Source: Comamonadaceae bacterium (GTDB lineage Bacteria; Pseudomonadota; Gammaproteobacteria; Burkholderiales; Burkholderiaceae_C). From it: a stretch of DNA of 64,000 nt. The notes under the pieces were generated by a model. That model made no database searches. It saw nothing but the letters and a program-made list of their open reading frames with translations, and was not told where the DNA came from. The position numbers were made by a program, and so were the translations under genes. The stretch lies in contig SEAY01000008.1 in NCBI GenBank assembly GCA_004144865.1, positions 28,261 to 92,260 of the forward strand, given 5' to 3'. Of the stretch, positions 19,573-31,096 are shown one piece after another (positions within the stretch are counted from its first letter, which is position 1; each line of letters begins with the position of its first letter).

Positions 19573-22500
19573 ATGCCGAAGCGTACCGACATCAAGTCCA
19601 TCCTCATCATCGGCGCCGGCCCGATCATCATCGGCCAGGCGTGCGAGTTCGACTACTCCGGCGTGCAGGCCTGCAAGGCGCTGCGCGAGGAGGGCTACAA
19701 GGTCATCCTGATCAACTCCAACCCGGCGACGATCATGACGGACCCGGCCACGGCCGACGTCACCTACATCGAGCCGATCACCTGGCAGACGGTGGAGAAG
19801 ATCATCGCCAAGGAGCGGCCCGACGCGATCCTGCCCACCATGGGCGGCCAGACGGCGCTGAACTGCGCGCTGGACCTGTGGCGCAACGGCGTGCTGCACA
19901 AGTACAAGTGCGAGCTGATCGGCGCCACGCCGGAAGCCATCGACAAGGCCGAGGACCGCCTGAAGTTCAAGGACGCGATGACGCGCATCGGCCTCGGCTC
20001 GGCGCGTTCGGGGATCGCCCACACGATGGACGAGGCCTGGGCGGTGCAGAAGACCGTGGGCTTCCCGACCGTCATCCGCCCCAGCTTCACGCTGGGCGGC
20101 ACCGGCGGCGGCATCGCCTACAACCCGGAAGAGTTCGAGACGATCTGCAAGCGCGGCCTCGAAGCCTCGCCGACCAGCGAACTGCTGATCGAGGAGTCGC
20201 TGCTGGGGTGGAAAGAGTACGAGATGGAGGTGGTCCGCGACAAGAAGGACAACTGCATCATCATCTGCTCGATCGAGAACCTCGACCCGATGGGCGTGCA
20301 CACGGGCGACTCGATCACCGTCGCGCCGGCGCAGACGCTGACGGACAAGGAATACCAGATCATGCGCGACGCCTCGCTGGCGGTGCTGCGCGAGATCGGC
20401 GTGGACACGGGCGGGTCGAACGTGCAGTTCTCGATCAACCCGAAGGACGGCCGCATGGTCGTCATCGAGATGAACCCGCGCGTGTCGCGTTCCTCGGCGC
20501 TGGCCTCCAAGGCCACCGGTTTCCCGATCGCCAAGGTCGCGGCCAAGCTGGCGGTGGGCTACACGCTCGACGAGCTGCGCAACGAGATCACCGGCGGCGC
20601 CACTCCGGCGTCGTTCGAGCCCTCGATCGACTACGTCGTCACCAAGATCCCGCGCTTCGCCTTCGAGAAGTTCAAGGACGCGAACGACCGCCTCACCACG
20701 CAGATGAAGTCGGTGGGCGAGGTGATGGCCATGGGCCGCACCTTCCAGGAGAGCTTCCAGAAGGCCCTGCGCGGTCTCGAAGTGGGCGTGGACGGCATGA
20801 ACGAGAAGACCCAGGACCGCGAGGTCCTGGAGCGCGAACTCGGCGAGCCCGGCCCCGAGCGCATCTGGTACGTGGGCGACGCCTTCGCCCAGGGCTGGTC
20901 GGTGGACGAGGTCCACGACCTGACCAAGATCGACAAGTGGTTCCTGGTGCAGATCGAGCAGATCATCAAGATCGAACTGGAACTGGACCAGGTGGTGGCG
21001 CAGAAGGGCGCGGGCGCTCTCGAATCGCTGGACGCCGCGACGATGCGCGCGCTCAAGCGCAAGGGCTTCTCCGACCGCCGGCTGGCCAAGCTGCTGAAGA
21101 CCACCGACAAGGCGGTGCGCGAGCTGCGCAAGAAGCTCAACGTGCGCCCGGTCTACAAGCGCGTGGACACCTGCGCGGCCGAGTTCGCCACCGACACCGC
21201 CTACATGTACTCGACCTACGAGGACGAGTGCGAGGCCGAGCCCACCAACCGCAAGAAGATCATGGTGCTGGGCGGCGGGCCCAACCGCATCGGACAGGGC
21301 ATCGAGTTCGACTATTGCTGCGTGCACGCCGCGCTCGCCCTGCGCGAGGACGGCTACGAGACCATCATGGTCAACTGCAACCCGGAGACGGTCTCGACCG
21401 ACTACGACACCTCCGACCGCCTGTACTTCGAGCCGCTGACGCTGGAAGACGTGCTGGAGATCGTCGACAAGGAAAAGCCCACCGGCGTGATCGTGCAGTA
21501 CGGCGGCCAGACGCCGCTGAAGCTGGCGCTGGACCTCGAGGCCGAGGGCGTGCCCATCATCGGCACCTCGCCCGACATGATCGATGCCGCGGAAGACCGC
21601 GAGCGTTTCCAGAAGCTGCTCAACGACCTGAAGCTGCGCCAGCCCCCCAACGCCACCGCGCGCACCGAGGCCGAGGCGCTGCAGAAGGCGGAAGCCCTGG
21701 GCTATCCGCTGGTGGTGCGCCCTTCCTACGTGCTGGGCGGCCGCGCGATGGAGATCGTGCACGAGCAGCGCGACCTGGAGCGCTACATGCGCGAGGCCGT
21801 GAAGGTGTCGAACGATTCGCCCGTGCTGCTGGACCGCTTCCTGAACGACGCCGTGGAGTGCGACGTCGACTGCATCGCCGACGGCACCGGCCGCGTGTTC
21901 ATCGGCGGCGTGATGGAGCACATCGAGCAGGCCGGCGTGCACTCGGGCGACTCCGCCTGCTCGCTGCCGCCGTACTCGCTGCGCAAGGAAACGGTGGAGG
22001 AGCTCAAGCGCCAGACCGCCGCGATGGCCAAGGCGCTGAACGTCATCGGCCTGATGAACGTGCAGTTCGCCATCCAGGAGAAGGACGGCCAGGACGTGAT
22101 CTTCGTGCTGGAAGTGAACCCGCGCGCCTCGCGCACCGTTCCCTACGTGTCCAAGGCCACCGGGATCCAGCTGGCGAAGGTCGCGGCGCGCTGCATGGTG
22201 GGAAAGACGCTCGAGCAGCAGGGCATCACGAAGGAAGTGACGCCGCCGTACTTCAGCGTGAAGGAAGCCGTGTTCCCGTTCGTGAAGTTCCCCGGCGTGG
22301 ACACGATCCTCGGCCCCGAGATGAAGTCCACGGGCGAGGTGATGGGCGTCGGCAAGACCTTCGGCGAGGCCTTCGTGAAGAGCCAGCTCGGCGCCGGCAC
22401 CAAGCTGCCCAAGCCGGTCGATGCTGACGGCAAGTCCACCGGCAAGGTGTTCCTGACGGTGAAGAACAGCGATAAGCCGCGCGCCGTGGAAGTGGCGCGC

Positions 22501-22842
22501 CAGCTGCACGCCATGGGGTTCCCGCTCATCGCCACCAAGGGCACGTCCGCCGCCATCACCGCGGCGGGCATCCCCTGCGAGACCGTGAACAAGGTCGCGG
22601 AGGGCCGCCCGCACGTGGTCGACATGATCAAGAACAACGAGATCATCATGGTGGTAAACACCGTGGAGGAGCGCCGCAACGCCATCTCCGACTCCCGGCA
22701 GATCCGCACCTCGTCGCTGCTGGCGCGGGTGACCACCTTCACGACGATCGCCGGGGCGGAAGCCGCCGTCGAGGGCATGCTCGCGATGGAGAATCTCGAC
22801 GTGATCTCCGTCCAGGAGATGCACGCGCAGCTGGCTGCGTAA
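19573..22842 (+). CDS. carB: Carbamoyl-phosphate synthase, large subunit
   Basis: A 1089-aa enzyme making carbamoyl phosphate from bicarbonate, ammonia and two ATP, for pyrimidines and arginine. It shows the duplicated ATP-grasp architecture: the first half starts [28 protein letters not shown], the second repeats it as [20 protein letters not shown]. The C-terminal MGS-like allosteric domain (from about residue 950, [18 protein letters not shown]) is present. The start ATG at 19573 follows the carA stop TAA. The length and domains are complete. The minus strand is also open over most of this gene because of high GC, which has no coding meaning. Confidence 0.97.
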   Translation: MPKRTDIKSILIIGAGPIIIGQACEFDYSGVQACKALREEGYKVILINSNPATIMTDPATADVTYIEPITWQTVEKIIAKERPDAILPTMGGQTALNCALDLWRNGVLHKYKCELIGATPEAIDKAEDRLKFKDAMTRIGLGSARSGIAHTMDEAWAVQKTVGFPTVIRPSFTLGGTGGGIAYNPEEFETICKRGLEASPTSELLIEESLLGWKEYEMEVVRDKKDNCIIICSIENLDPMGVHTGDSITVAPAQTLTDKEYQIMRDASLAVLREIGVDTGGSNVQFSINPKDGRMVVIEMNPRVSRSSALASKATGFPIAKVAAKLAVGYTLDELRNEITGGATPASFEPSIDYVVTKIPRFAFEKFKDANDRLTTQMKSVGEVMAMGRTFQESFQKALRGLEVGVDGMNEKTQDREVLERELGEPGPERIWYVGDAFAQGWSVDEVHDLTKIDKWFLVQIEQIIKIELELDQVVAQKGAGALESLDAATMRALKRKGFSDRRLAKLLKTTDKAVRELRKKLNVRPVYKRVDTCAAEFATDTAYMYSTYEDECEAEPTNRKKIMVLGGGPNRIGQGIEFDYCCVHAALALREDGYETIMVNCNPETVSTDYDTSDRLYFEPLTLEDVLEIVDKEKPTGVIVQYGGQTPLKLALDLEAEGVPIIGTSPDMIDAAEDRERFQKLLNDLKLRQPPNATARTEAEALQKAEALGYPLVVRPSYVLGGRAMEIVHEQRDLERYMREAVKVSNDSPVLLDRFLNDAVECDVDCIADGTGRVFIGGVMEHIEQAGVHSGDSACSLPPYSLRKETVEELKRQTAAMAKALNVIGLMNVQFAIQEKDGQDVIFVLEVNPRASRTVPYVSKATGIQLAKVAARCMVGKTLEQQGITKEVTPPYFSVKEAVFPFVKFPGVDTILGPEMKSTGEVMGVGKTFGEAFVKSQLGAGTKLPKPVDADGKSTGKVFLTVKNSDKPRAVEVARQLHAMGFPLIATKGTSAAITAAGIPCETVNKVAEGRPHVVDMIKNNEIIMVVNTVEERRNAISDSRQIRTSSLLARVTTFTTIAGAEAAVEGMLAMENLDVISVQEMHAQLAA

Positions 22843-22847
22843 GCTTT

Positions 22848-22853
22848 TATAAT
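22848..22853 (+). promoter_or_regulatory. -10 element of the greA promoter
   Basis: TATAAT immediately after the carB stop codon. A start point near 22860 would place the GNRA-capped hairpin at 22867-22892 within the first ten to forty bases of the greA transcript. greA therefore has its own promoter besides any read-through from carAB. Confidence 0.6.
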
Positions 22854-22866
22854 CGGGCCATCATCA

Positions 22867-22901
22867 ACCGCCGAGCGGCAACGCCCGGCGGTTTCGCTTT
22901 T
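22867..22901 (+). terminator. Leader hairpin with GNRA loop and broken T run upstream of greA
   Basis: ACCGCCG at 22867-22873 pairs with CGGCGGT at 22886-22892; inside, GCG pairs with CGC around a GCAA tetraloop, with one A-C mismatch. TTTCGCTTTT follows. It looks like an intrinsic terminator, ending 19 nt before the greA ATG. It may end carB transcripts and also stop most greA-initiated transcripts early, as described for the greA leader RNA of E. coli. Confidence 0.65.
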
Positions 22902-22919
22902 GCAGGAGACACGACGAAC

Positions 22920-23396
22920 ATGGCCACCATTCCCATCACCACCCGCGGTGCCGAGAAGCTCAAGGTCGAACTGCACCGCCTGAAGACCATCGACCGGCCG
23001 GGCGTGATCCAGGCCATCGCCGAGGCGCGCGCGCAGGGCGACCTGTCCGAGAACGCCGAGTACGACGCGGCCAAGGACCGCCAGGGCTTCATCGAAGGCC
23101 GCATCCGCGAGCTGGAAAGCAAGCTGGCGGCCGCGCAGGTGATCGACCCGTCCTCGCTCGATGCCGGCGGCAGGGTGGTGTTCGGCGCCACGGTGGAACT
23201 GGAGGAAGAGGACAGCGGCGAGACGGTGAAGTACCAGATCGTCGGCGAGGACGAGGCCGACCTGAAGCAGGGCCTCATCAACGTGTCCAGCCCGATCGCG
23301 CGCGCGCTGATCGGCAAGGAAGAGGGCGACACCGCGGTCGTGGAGGCGCCCGGAGGCACCAAGCGCTACGAAATCGTCGCCGTCCATTACGTCTGA
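22920..23396 (+). CDS. greA: Transcription elongation factor GreA
   Basis: A 158-aa factor that binds the RNA polymerase secondary channel and stimulates cleavage of backtracked RNA. The N-terminal coiled-coil hairpin carries the signature AEARAQGDLSENAEYDAAKD with the acidic tip residues. The C-terminal FKBP-like domain ends in PGGTKRYEIVAVHYV. A GCAGGAGAC ribosome binding site precedes the ATG. The stop overlaps the next start by one base (TGATG). Confidence 0.97.
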   Translation: MATIPITTRGAEKLKVELHRLKTIDRPGVIQAIAEARAQGDLSENAEYDAAKDRQGFIEGRIRELESKLAAAQVIDPSSLDAGGRVVFGATVELEEEDSGETVKYQIVGEDEADLKQGLINVSSPIARALIGKEEGDTAVVEAPGGTKRYEIVAVHYV

Positions 23397-23851
23397 TGGC
23401 CTGGCGGGCGCGGCTTCCCATCCTGGCGGCCGCCCTCTGGTGGGGCAGCCTGTCGGCGATCGGCTTCCTGGCCGTGCCGCTGCTGTTCCAGAACGCCGCC
23501 ACGCCGGCCATCGCCGGCGGCCTCGCGGCCAAGCTGTTCACGGGCCAGGCGTGGCTGGGCGTCGCATGTGCCGGGCTGCTGCTGGTGGGCGCGCGCTCGG
23601 AGGACGGCACCGCGCGCATGGACTGGGCGCAAGGCGCCATCGCCTACGTGCTGCTGGGGATGCTCGCCGCGCTGCTGCAGGAGTTCGGGGTGGCCCCGCA
23701 CATCGTGGCGCGGGAGAACCTGCGCTTCTGGCACAGCGCCGGCACCGCGCTCTACGCGGCGCAATGGCTGTGCGCGCTGGTGGTGTTGTGGAAGGTGACG
23801 GGGCCAGACCGTCATTCCCGCGATGGCGGGAATCCAGGGCACCCGCCTTGA
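23396..23851 (+). CDS. Small membrane protein, DUF4149-like
   Basis: A 151-aa protein with four predicted membrane helices: about residues 8-30, 45-65, 80-98 and 118-136. The arrangement and the conserved FRFWHS-like segment (ENLRFWHSAG) fit the DUF4149/TMEM205-like family, whose function is not established. It is coupled to greA by a one-base overlap. The last residues, TGPDRHSRDGGNPGHPP, are encoded by the palindromic repeat at 23810-23884 rather than by ancestral gene sequence, so the natural C-terminus was probably at the end of the fourth helix. Confidence 0.8.
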   Translation: MAWRARLPILAAALWWGSLSAIGFLAVPLLFQNAATPAIAGGLAAKLFTGQAWLGVACAGLLLVGARSEDGTARMDWAQGAIAYVLLGMLAALLQEFGVAPHIVARENLRFWHSAGTALYAAQWLCALVVLWKVTGPDRHSRDGGNPGHPP

Positions 23852-23884
23852 ACGCCCTGGGTCCCCGCCTGCGCGGGGACGACG
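23810..23884. repeat. GTCATTCCCGCG-type palindromic repeat overlapping a gene 3' end
   Basis: The left arm CGTCATTCCCGCGATGGC... at 23810-23840 and the right arm at 23854-23884 are imperfect reverse complements (about 25 of 31 positions). Each arm also has its own small CCCGC...GCGGG hairpin. It lies between two convergent genes and is read as the C-terminus of the DUF4149 protein. A single arm recurs at 53943-53973 with 30 of 31 bases equal to 23854-23884. Confidence 0.88.
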
Positions 23885-23888
23885 TGGG

Positions 23889-24362
23889 TCATTCCGCGCG
23901 CGTCTTCTTCACCGACTTCTGCTTCGGCTTCGCCTTCTTGACCATGCCGCCCGTCGTCAGGCGCTGGTTGCCCAGCACGCGCACCCGCTTCACCTCGGGG
24001 CGCTGGCCGCCGCGGGACGAGTTCTTCACCACTTTGAATTCGCGCGGGCCGGGCTTGCGTTCCTCGTCCTCGGCCTTCACCTTCTTGGGCTTGGGCCGCC
24101 ACAGCACCAGCAGCTTGCCGATGTGCTGGATGGGCGCCGCGCCGAGGTCCTCGCACAGTTGCTGGAACATGGCTTCGCGCGCGTCGCGGTCGTCGCCCAG
24201 CACGCGCACCTTGATCAGGCCGTGCGCGTTCAGGGCGGCGTCGGTCTCCTTCTTGACGGCGGGGGTCAAGCCCTCGTTGCCGACCATCACCACGGGATCG
24301 AGGTGATGGGCTCCGGCCCGATGCGCCTTGCGCTCGGCCACACTCAGTTGAATCGCTGGCAT
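23889..24362 (-). CDS. yhbY: CRM-domain RNA-binding protein YhbY
   Basis: A 157-aa protein. Residues 1-90 form a CRM domain ([29 protein letters not shown] start, then [15 protein letters not shown]), known from YhbY, which associates with pre-50S ribosomal particles. The last 65 residues are a basic tail ([16 protein letters not shown]) longer than in E. coli YhbY, which is about 97 aa. It is divergent from rlmE, which methylates 23S rRNA, so both probably act on the large subunit; the shared gap is only 32 bp. The sequence between contains ttacgtattat, a possible -10 for either side. Confidence 0.88.
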   Translation of the reverse strand: MPAIQLSVAERKAHRAGAHHLDPVVMVGNEGLTPAVKKETDAALNAHGLIKVRVLGDDRDAREAMFQQLCEDLGAAPIQHIGKLLVLWRPKPKKVKAEDEERKPGPREFKVVKNSSRGGQRPEVKRVRVLGNQRLTTGGMVKKAKPKQKSVKKTRAE

Positions 24363-24394
24363 TTACGTATTATCCCTTGGGGGGAAGGCGCCGC

Positions 24395-25063
24395 ATGAAA
24401 GTCAGGACGAAGAGCAGCAAGGTCAACAAGGCATGGTTGAACGACCATGTCAACGACCCGTACGTGAAGCTCGCGCAGAAGGAGGGCTACCGCGCCCGTG
24501 CCGCCTACAAGCTCAAGGAGATCGACGAGCAGCTGGGGCTGATCAAGCCCGGCCACCTCGTGGTCGACCTGGGCTCGGCGCCCGGCGCGTGGAGCCAGTA
24601 CGTCCGGCGCAAGCTCGCGCCCGAAGGGGCGGCCGCCGGCGTGCTCCAGGGCCAGATCCTGGCGCTGGACATCCTGCCCATGGAGCCGGTCGAGGGGGTC
24701 ACCTTCATCCAGGGCGACTTCCGCGAGCCGGAAGCGGCCGCCCGCCTGGAAGAAGCCCTGGTCGGCCGCAAGGTGGACGCCGTGGTTTCCGACATGGCGC
24801 CCAACCTCTCGGGTATTCCTTCCTCCGACGCCGCGCGCATCGAGCACCTGGTGGAGCTGGCGATCGAATTCGCGCAGGCCCACCTCAAGCCCGAAGGCGC
24901 CCTGGTCTGTAAAGTATTTCACGGCAGCGGCTACAGCCAGCTCGTGAAACTGTTCAAGGGGCAATTCCGCATCGTGAAGCCGATCAAACCCAAGGCGTCG
25001 CGCGACAAGTCGTCCGAGACGTTCCTGGTCGGGATCGGCCCGAAGCGCGGACATGCCGGGTAG
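24395..25063 (+). CDS. rlmE: 23S rRNA (uridine-2'-O-)-methyltransferase RlmE (FtsJ)
   Basis: A 222-aa Rossmann methyltransferase that modifies U2552 of 23S rRNA in the A loop. AdoMet-binding motif [14 protein letters not shown] and the catalytic K-D-K-E tetrad region ([11 protein letters not shown], later [11 protein letters not shown]) are visible. The ATG at 24395 has ggggaagg upstream; a TTG at 24377 is rejected. It precedes ftsH, the conserved rlmE-ftsH order of proteobacteria, where both are heat-shock genes. Confidence 0.95.
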   Translation: MKVRTKSSKVNKAWLNDHVNDPYVKLAQKEGYRARAAYKLKEIDEQLGLIKPGHLVVDLGSAPGAWSQYVRRKLAPEGAAAGVLQGQILALDILPMEPVEGVTFIQGDFREPEAAARLEEALVGRKVDAVVSDMAPNLSGIPSSDAARIEHLVELAIEFAQAHLKPEGALVCKVFHGSGYSQLVKLFKGQFRIVKPIKPKASRDKSSETFLVGIGPKRGHAG

Positions 25064-25142
25064 GAGTTTGTCCGGCATCAACGAGGGTCGCGCGCCTATG
25101 GAGGGCGCGGCAAAAATAGATCGTCCCAACGCTTGAAACCCC

Positions 25143-25148
25143 TAGAAT
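25143..25148 (+). promoter_or_regulatory. Possible -10 of an ftsH promoter
   Basis: TAGAAT in the 142-nt gap between rlmE and ftsH. A CTTGAAA at 25132-25138 resembles a sigma32 -35, but no CCCCAT-type -10 stands at the right distance, so heat-shock control is not shown. Confidence 0.35.
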
Positions 25149-25205
25149 GGACGTCAACTGCCCCCTACATGGGCTGCATGGGCCCTTCCGCCCCGGAGAC
25201 TCAGT

Positions 25206-27035
<1,830 letters not shown>

Positions 27036-27052
27036 ATCTGCCTGGAAACGTG

Positions 27053-27083
27053 AAGAAGGGGCCTCGCGGCCCCTTCTTGCTTT
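27053..27083 (+). terminator. Rho-independent terminator after ftsH
   Basis: A perfect 11-bp stem, AAGAAGGGGCC at 27053-27063 and GGCCCCTTCTT at 27068-27078, with a TCGC loop and a short T-rich tail. It lies 18 nt after the ftsH stop and before folP. Confidence 0.85.
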
Positions 27084-27107
27084 GGAGCCTGGAGCAAAAT
27101 CCCGCCC

Positions 27108-27947
27108 ATGCAGTGGCAGACCTCCCGATTCCTGCTCGACCTCGGCCGGCCGCTGGTGATGGGCATCGTCAACGTGACGCCCGACTCCTTCTCGGACGGC
27201 GGCCGCTTCGCGAGCACGAAGACCGCGCTGGAGCATTGCGAACAGCTGCTGGGCGAGGGCGCCGACATCCTGGACATCGGCGGCGAGTCGACCCGACCGG
27301 GCATCGCCCCGGCCACCCTGGACGAGGAGCGCGCCCGTGTGCTGCCGGTGGTGCGCGAAGCCGTGCGCCTGGACGTGCCGATCTCCGTGGACACCTACAA
27401 GCCCGAGGTCATGCAGGAGGTGCTCGACCTCGGCGCCGACATCGTCAACGACATCTGGGCGCTGCGCCGGCCGGGCGCGCTCGACGTGGTCGCGGCACAC
27501 CCCGCCTGCGGCGTGTGCCTGATGCACATGCATGGCGAGCCGCAGACCATGCAGCGCTCGCCGCTGCAAGGGGACGCCGTGCCGCAGGTGCGCGAGTTCC
27601 TGCGGGAGCGCAGCGAGGCGCTGAAGGCGGCGGGCGTGTCGGTCAGCCGCATCGCCTGGGACCCGGGCATCGGCTTCGGCAAGACGGTGGAGCAGAATTT
27701 CGCCCTGCTGGCGCGCCAGCGGGAGTTGCTGCACGAGGGCTACCCGCTGCTGGCGGGCTGGTCGCGCAAGTCGTCGCTCGGCACGGTCACCGGCGAGCCG
27801 GTGCACCAGCGCGCGGTGGCCAGCGCCGCCGCGGCGCTGCTGGCGGTGGACCGCGGCGCCCGCATCGTGCGGGTGCACGACGTGCGTGAGACGGTGGCGG
27901 CTCTGAAGGTATGGGGCGCGATGCAATCCGCAGAAGGACAGACATGA
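27108..27947 (+). CDS. folP: Dihydropteroate synthase
   Basis: A 279-aa TIM-barrel enzyme joining p-aminobenzoate and hydroxymethyl-dihydropterin diphosphate in folate synthesis; it is the sulfonamide target. Both signatures are present: [16 protein letters not shown] near the N-terminus and [15 protein letters not shown]. The C-terminal pABA-binding part has GWSRKSSLG. The gene starts 25 nt after the ftsH terminator, so it needs its own promoter or read-through. The stop overlaps glmM by ATGA. Confidence 0.96.
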   Translation: MQWQTSRFLLDLGRPLVMGIVNVTPDSFSDGGRFASTKTALEHCEQLLGEGADILDIGGESTRPGIAPATLDEERARVLPVVREAVRLDVPISVDTYKPEVMQEVLDLGADIVNDIWALRRPGALDVVAAHPACGVCLMHMHGEPQTMQRSPLQGDAVPQVREFLRERSEALKAAGVSVSRIAWDPGIGFGKTVEQNFALLARQRELLHEGYPLLAGWSRKSSLGTVTGEPVHQRAVASAAAALLAVDRGARIVRVHDVRETVAALKVWGAMQSAEGQT

Positions 27948-29278
27948 GCAGGAATTATTTCGGTACCGACGGCATCCGCGGCACGGTGGGCGAGCCGCCC
28001 ATCACGCCCGACTTCGTGCTGCGCCTGGCGCACGCGGTGGGTCGCGTGCTCAAGCGCACGGAGGAGCGTCCCACGGTGCTGATCGGCAAGGACACGCGCA
28101 TCTCGGGCTACATGCTCGAGAGCGCGCTGGAGTCGGGCTTCAACTCCGCCGGCGTGGACGTGGTGCTGCTCGGCCCGTTGCCCACCCCGGGCGTGGCCTA
28201 CCTCACGCGCGCGCAGCGTGCGAGCCTCGGGGTGGTCATCAGCGCGAGCCACAACCCCTATCCGGACAATGGCATCAAGTTCTTCAGCGCGCAGGGCACC
28301 AAGCTGCCGGACGAGTGGGAGCGCGAGGTGGAGGCGGCCCTGGACGAGAAGCCGCAGTGGGCCGACTCGGCCACCCTTGGCAAGACGCGCCGCCTGGACG
28401 ATGCGGCCGGGCGCTACATCGAATTCTGCAAGAGCACCTTCGAGCACGACCTCACGCTCAAGGGCATGAAGATCGCGGTGGATTCGGCGCACGGCGCCGC
28501 GTACCACATCGCCCCGAAGGTGTTCCACGAGCTGGGCGCCGAGGTGTTCTGCATCGGCTGCTCGCCCGACGGCCTGAACATCAACGACAAGGTGGGCGCC
28601 ACGCATCCGGAGGCGCTGGTGAGCGCGGTGCGCGCCAACCGCGCGGACTTCGGCATCGCCCTGGACGGCGATGCCGACCGCCTGCAGATGGTGGACGCGG
28701 ACGGCCGCCTGTTCAACGGCGACGAGTTGCTGTACCTGATGGTGATGGACCGCATCGCCCAGGGGCAGCGCGTGCCCGGCGCCGTCGGCACCCTCATGAC
28801 GAACATGGCCGTGGAGCTTGCGCTGCGGCGCCAGGACGTGGAGTTCGTGCGCGCAAAGGTCGGCGACCGCTACGTGCTGGAGGAACTCGAGAAGCGCGGC
28901 TGGCTGCTGGGCGGCGAGGGTTCCGGCCACCTCCTTTGCCTGGACAAGCACACCACCGGCGACGGCCTGGTCAGCGCTCTGCAGGTGCTCAAGGCCTGCG
29001 CGCGCAGCGGCAAGACCATGGCGCAGATGCTGGAGAAGGTCACGCTGTTCCCGCAGACGCTGATCAACGTGCGCCTGCAGCCCGGCCAGGACTGGAAGAA
29101 GAACGCCAGGCTGTCCTCCGAGTGCGAGGCGCTGCAGAAGGAGCTCGATGGCTCCGGGCGCGTGCTGATCCGCGCGAGCGGCACCGAGCCCGTGCTGCGC
29201 CTGATGGTGGAGGCGAGCGACGGCCAGGTGGCGCAGCGCGGCGCCGAACGCCTCGCCGAGGCCGTGCGGGCGGGATGA
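27944..29278 (+). CDS. glmM: Phosphoglucosamine mutase
   Basis: A 444-aa alpha-D-phosphohexomutase converting glucosamine-6-phosphate to glucosamine-1-phosphate for peptidoglycan and LPS precursors. Domain 1 holds the phosphoserine loop [17 protein letters not shown]; the Mg2+ loop is LDGDADRL; the sugar loop GEGSGH and the C-terminal phosphate-binding [14 protein letters not shown] follow. The ATG at 27944 ([13 protein letters not shown]) is the family start. ftsH-folP-glmM is a conserved proteobacterial order. The stop overlaps the next gene. Confidence 0.97.
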   Translation: MSRNYFGTDGIRGTVGEPPITPDFVLRLAHAVGRVLKRTEERPTVLIGKDTRISGYMLESALESGFNSAGVDVVLLGPLPTPGVAYLTRAQRASLGVVISASHNPYPDNGIKFFSAQGTKLPDEWEREVEAALDEKPQWADSATLGKTRRLDDAAGRYIEFCKSTFEHDLTLKGMKIAVDSAHGAAYHIAPKVFHELGAEVFCIGCSPDGLNINDKVGATHPEALVSAVRANRADFGIALDGDADRLQMVDADGRLFNGDELLYLMVMDRIAQGQRVPGAVGTLMTNMAVELALRRQDVEFVRAKVGDRYVLEELEKRGWLLGGEGSGHLLCLDKHTTGDGLVSALQVLKACARSGKTMAQMLEKVTLFPQTLINVRLQPGQDWKKNARLSSECEALQKELDGSGRVLIRASGTEPVLRLMVEASDGQVAQRGAERLAEAVRAG

Positions 29279-29793
29279 CGGCGACGGCCCACGATTTCTC
29301 GAAGTACGAGGAAGAAGCGATCGTGCTGGTGGAGGGGCTGGGCGTCGAGGGCGATGCCCACGCGGGCACCACGGTGAAGCACCGCTCGCGCGTCAAGCGC
29401 GATCCCACGGCACCCAACCTGCGCCAGGTGCACCTGTTGCAGGCCGAACTGTTCGACGAACGGGTGGGCCGCGGCTTCCCGGTGTTCCCCGGGGAGTTGG
29501 GAGAAAACATCACCACCCGCGGGATCGACCTGCTGGCGCTGCCGGCGGGCACGCGCCTCGTGTTGGGGCGCGAGGCGGAGGTGGAACTCACGGGCCTGCG
29601 CAACCCATGCAGCCAGATCGACCGCTTCCAGGCGGGATTGATGGCGGCCGTGCTCGATCGGGACGCATCTGGCGCGATCGTGCGCAAGGCCGGCGTCATG
29701 GCGGTGGTCCGGCGCGCCGGGCCGGTGCAGCGCGGGGACACCATCGTGGTGCACCTGCCGCAGGGCCCGCGCCACGCCCTGCAGCCCGTGTAG
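29275..29793 (+). CDS. MOSC-domain protein
   Basis: A 172-aa protein with a MOSC fold (named from molybdenum cofactor sulfurase). Recognisable segments are [17 protein letters not shown], the beta-strand region [19 protein letters not shown], and the conserved cysteine region [12 protein letters not shown]. Such proteins bind sulfur or molybdenum cofactor; the substrate of the stand-alone bacterial members is unknown. The ATG at 29275 overlaps the glmM stop. The N-terminus before the FSK motif appears several residues shorter than in relatives, so the first beta-strand may be reduced; the overlap leaves no better start in this frame. Confidence 0.8.
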   Translation: MTATAHDFSKYEEEAIVLVEGLGVEGDAHAGTTVKHRSRVKRDPTAPNLRQVHLLQAELFDERVGRGFPVFPGELGENITTRGIDLLALPAGTRLVLGREAEVELTGLRNPCSQIDRFQAGLMAAVLDRDASGAIVRKAGVMAVVRRAGPVQRGDTIVVHLPQGPRHALQPV

Positions 29794-29880
29794 CGGCCTT
29801 GCCGGGCCGCTCGTCCTGAAGGAGCGGCATGGGAAATATGCCACTGTCCGGGCAGGCCGGCGAAGGTCTACATTGGCTGC

Positions 29881-30375
29881 ATGCGTCCCCCCCGCCGCAC
29901 CTTCCCCCGCCTGTCGGCCAGCCTGCTGGCCGCCGGTTTCGCGTTGGCCTGCCTGCCGTCGGTGGGGCAGATGCTGTCCGCCGACTATGCGCTCACGGCG
30001 CCCGCCCTCGTGGGCGAGCTCGACCCGGATCCGCCCACCCGTGCCTCGCTGCTGCTGTGGGGGCCGCTGCGGCTGGCCGCCGCGGCGTCGATGTCCGGCA
30101 ACGGGCTGTCGCTCGAAGCCGGCCAGAAATGGTTCGCGCGCGCCGGCGTGGGGCGCTCGCTCGATACCGATTTCCTGAGCCTGGGGGGCGGCTACCGCTT
30201 CCAGGGAGGCGAGTCGCTTTCCATGCACCTCACCCGCCAGCTGGGGCAGGATGGCTTGGGGCTGGCCGTGCGCTATGACTGGCATCGCTCGTACCTGCGC
30301 CTGGGCTATGAGTCGCCGGTGCGAACGCAAGGCCTGCCGGACCGCCTGCGCTTCTCGGCGGGCTTGCGCTTCTAG
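29881..30375 (+). CDS. Secreted small beta-barrel-like protein of unknown function
   Basis: A 164-aa protein with a signal peptide (MRPPRRTFPRLSASLLAAGF, cleavage probably near GQM). The mature part alternates polar and hydrophobic residues, has repeated aromatic strands (YRFQGGES, VRYDWHRSYLRLGYES), and ends in LRFSAGLRF with a terminal Phe, the usual mark of outer-membrane barrels inserted by BamA. About eight strands would fit. I do not recognise a family. A possible -10 (TACATT, 29869-29874) is so close to the ATG that the mRNA could be leaderless. The last 146 bp overlap the 3' end of the convergent PAP2 gene. Confidence 0.65.
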   Translation: MRPPRRTFPRLSASLLAAGFALACLPSVGQMLSADYALTAPALVGELDPDPPTRASLLLWGPLRLAAAASMSGNGLSLEAGQKWFARAGVGRSLDTDFLSLGGGYRFQGGESLSMHLTRQLGQDGLGLAVRYDWHRSYLRLGYESPVRTQGLPDRLRFSAGLRF

Positions 30376-30997
30376 GCGGCGCTGCCCGGCCGGTGGCGGC
30401 GGCACCCAGGGCCGCCCAGAACAAGCCCACCAGCAGGCCGCCGGCCACGTCCGATGCGTGGTGCAGGCCGAGCAGCATGCGACTGAAACCCACGCCTGCG
30501 ATCAGCACCGCGGCGGCAGCCCACAGGGCCATGCGCCCGCCGCGACGGTGCACACGCTGCGCGAAGGCATACGCCAGGAAGGCATAGGCGACCATCGCTG
30601 CCGTGGCATGGCTGCTCGGGAACGAGGGGGACGAGGCCGCGATGCCTTCGAGGAACGCGGGCCGGGCCCGGCCCACGAGGTGCTTGACGGCGAAGGTGGT
30701 CAGCCCGGCGCCGGCCAACGCCAGCCACAGACCTGAGGCCAGCCGGCGCTGGCCCCGCAGCAGGAGGAAGGCGGTCGCGACCAGCGCCGCGGACACGACC
30801 CAGTTGCCGGTGCCCAGCCGCGTGAATGCCCCGAAGAACGCCAGGAGCGGCGCGCTGCGCAGCGGCGCCAGCAGCGCGTTGGCTGCGGCATCCGCGCCGC
30901 CCAGCCCGCCCGTGACCAGCTGGAGCAGCAGTGCGGCAAACAAGGCTGCGGCGATGCAGGCCAGCACCAGGGGCGGGCGGAAGGAAGGCGTGGACAT
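30230..30997 (-). CDS. PAP2-family membrane phosphatase
   Basis: A 255-aa protein with about six membrane helices and the three PAP2 motifs: KHLVGRARP, SFPSSHAT and SRMLLGLHHASD. Members dephosphorylate undecaprenyl diphosphate, phosphatidic acid or phosphatidylglycerol phosphate on the periplasmic face; the lipid cannot be told apart here. The ATG at 30997 (MSTPSFRPPLVL) begins just before the first helix; a TTG at 31045 would add 16 non-conserved residues. The last 50 residues are Ala/Pro/Ser-rich low complexity and lie antisense to the end of the neighbouring gene, so the original stop was probably lost. Confidence 0.82.
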   Translation of the reverse strand: MSTPSFRPPLVLACIAAALFAALLLQLVTGGLGGADAAANALLAPLRSAPLLAFFGAFTRLGTGNWVVSAALVATAFLLLRGQRRLASGLWLALAGAGLTTFAVKHLVGRARPAFLEGIAASSPSFPSSHATAAMVAYAFLAYAFAQRVHRRGGRMALWAAAAVLIAGVGFSRMLLGLHHASDVAGGLLVGLFWAALGAAATGRAAPPRSASPPRSAGGPAGLAFAPATHSPGAGTSDASHSARPAPSHPAPAGG

Positions 30998-31096
30998 GCA
31001 GGGTGGAGGGGTTGGCAGCCGGGAAGCAGCCAGTCTCGAACCCAAAAATTAAATCTTCATGAAGGGCGGGCGCGAGGCGCCCGCCAGCCGGCGCGC

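Noticed and set aside
19519..22824. A 1101-codon open frame on the minus strand opposite carB
   Set aside because: It is rich in His, Gly, Val and Arg without any domain, and the plus strand encodes a complete CarB. High GC keeps antisense frames open.
25132..25165. CTTGAAA upstream of ftsH as a sigma32 heat-shock promoter
   Set aside because: The closest CCCC-type -10 is about 23 nt away instead of 13-15, so the pair does not fit.
31000..31045. TTG start extending the PAP2 protein by 16 residues
   Set aside because: The added residues are not conserved-looking and the ATG at 30997 starts just before the first membrane helix.
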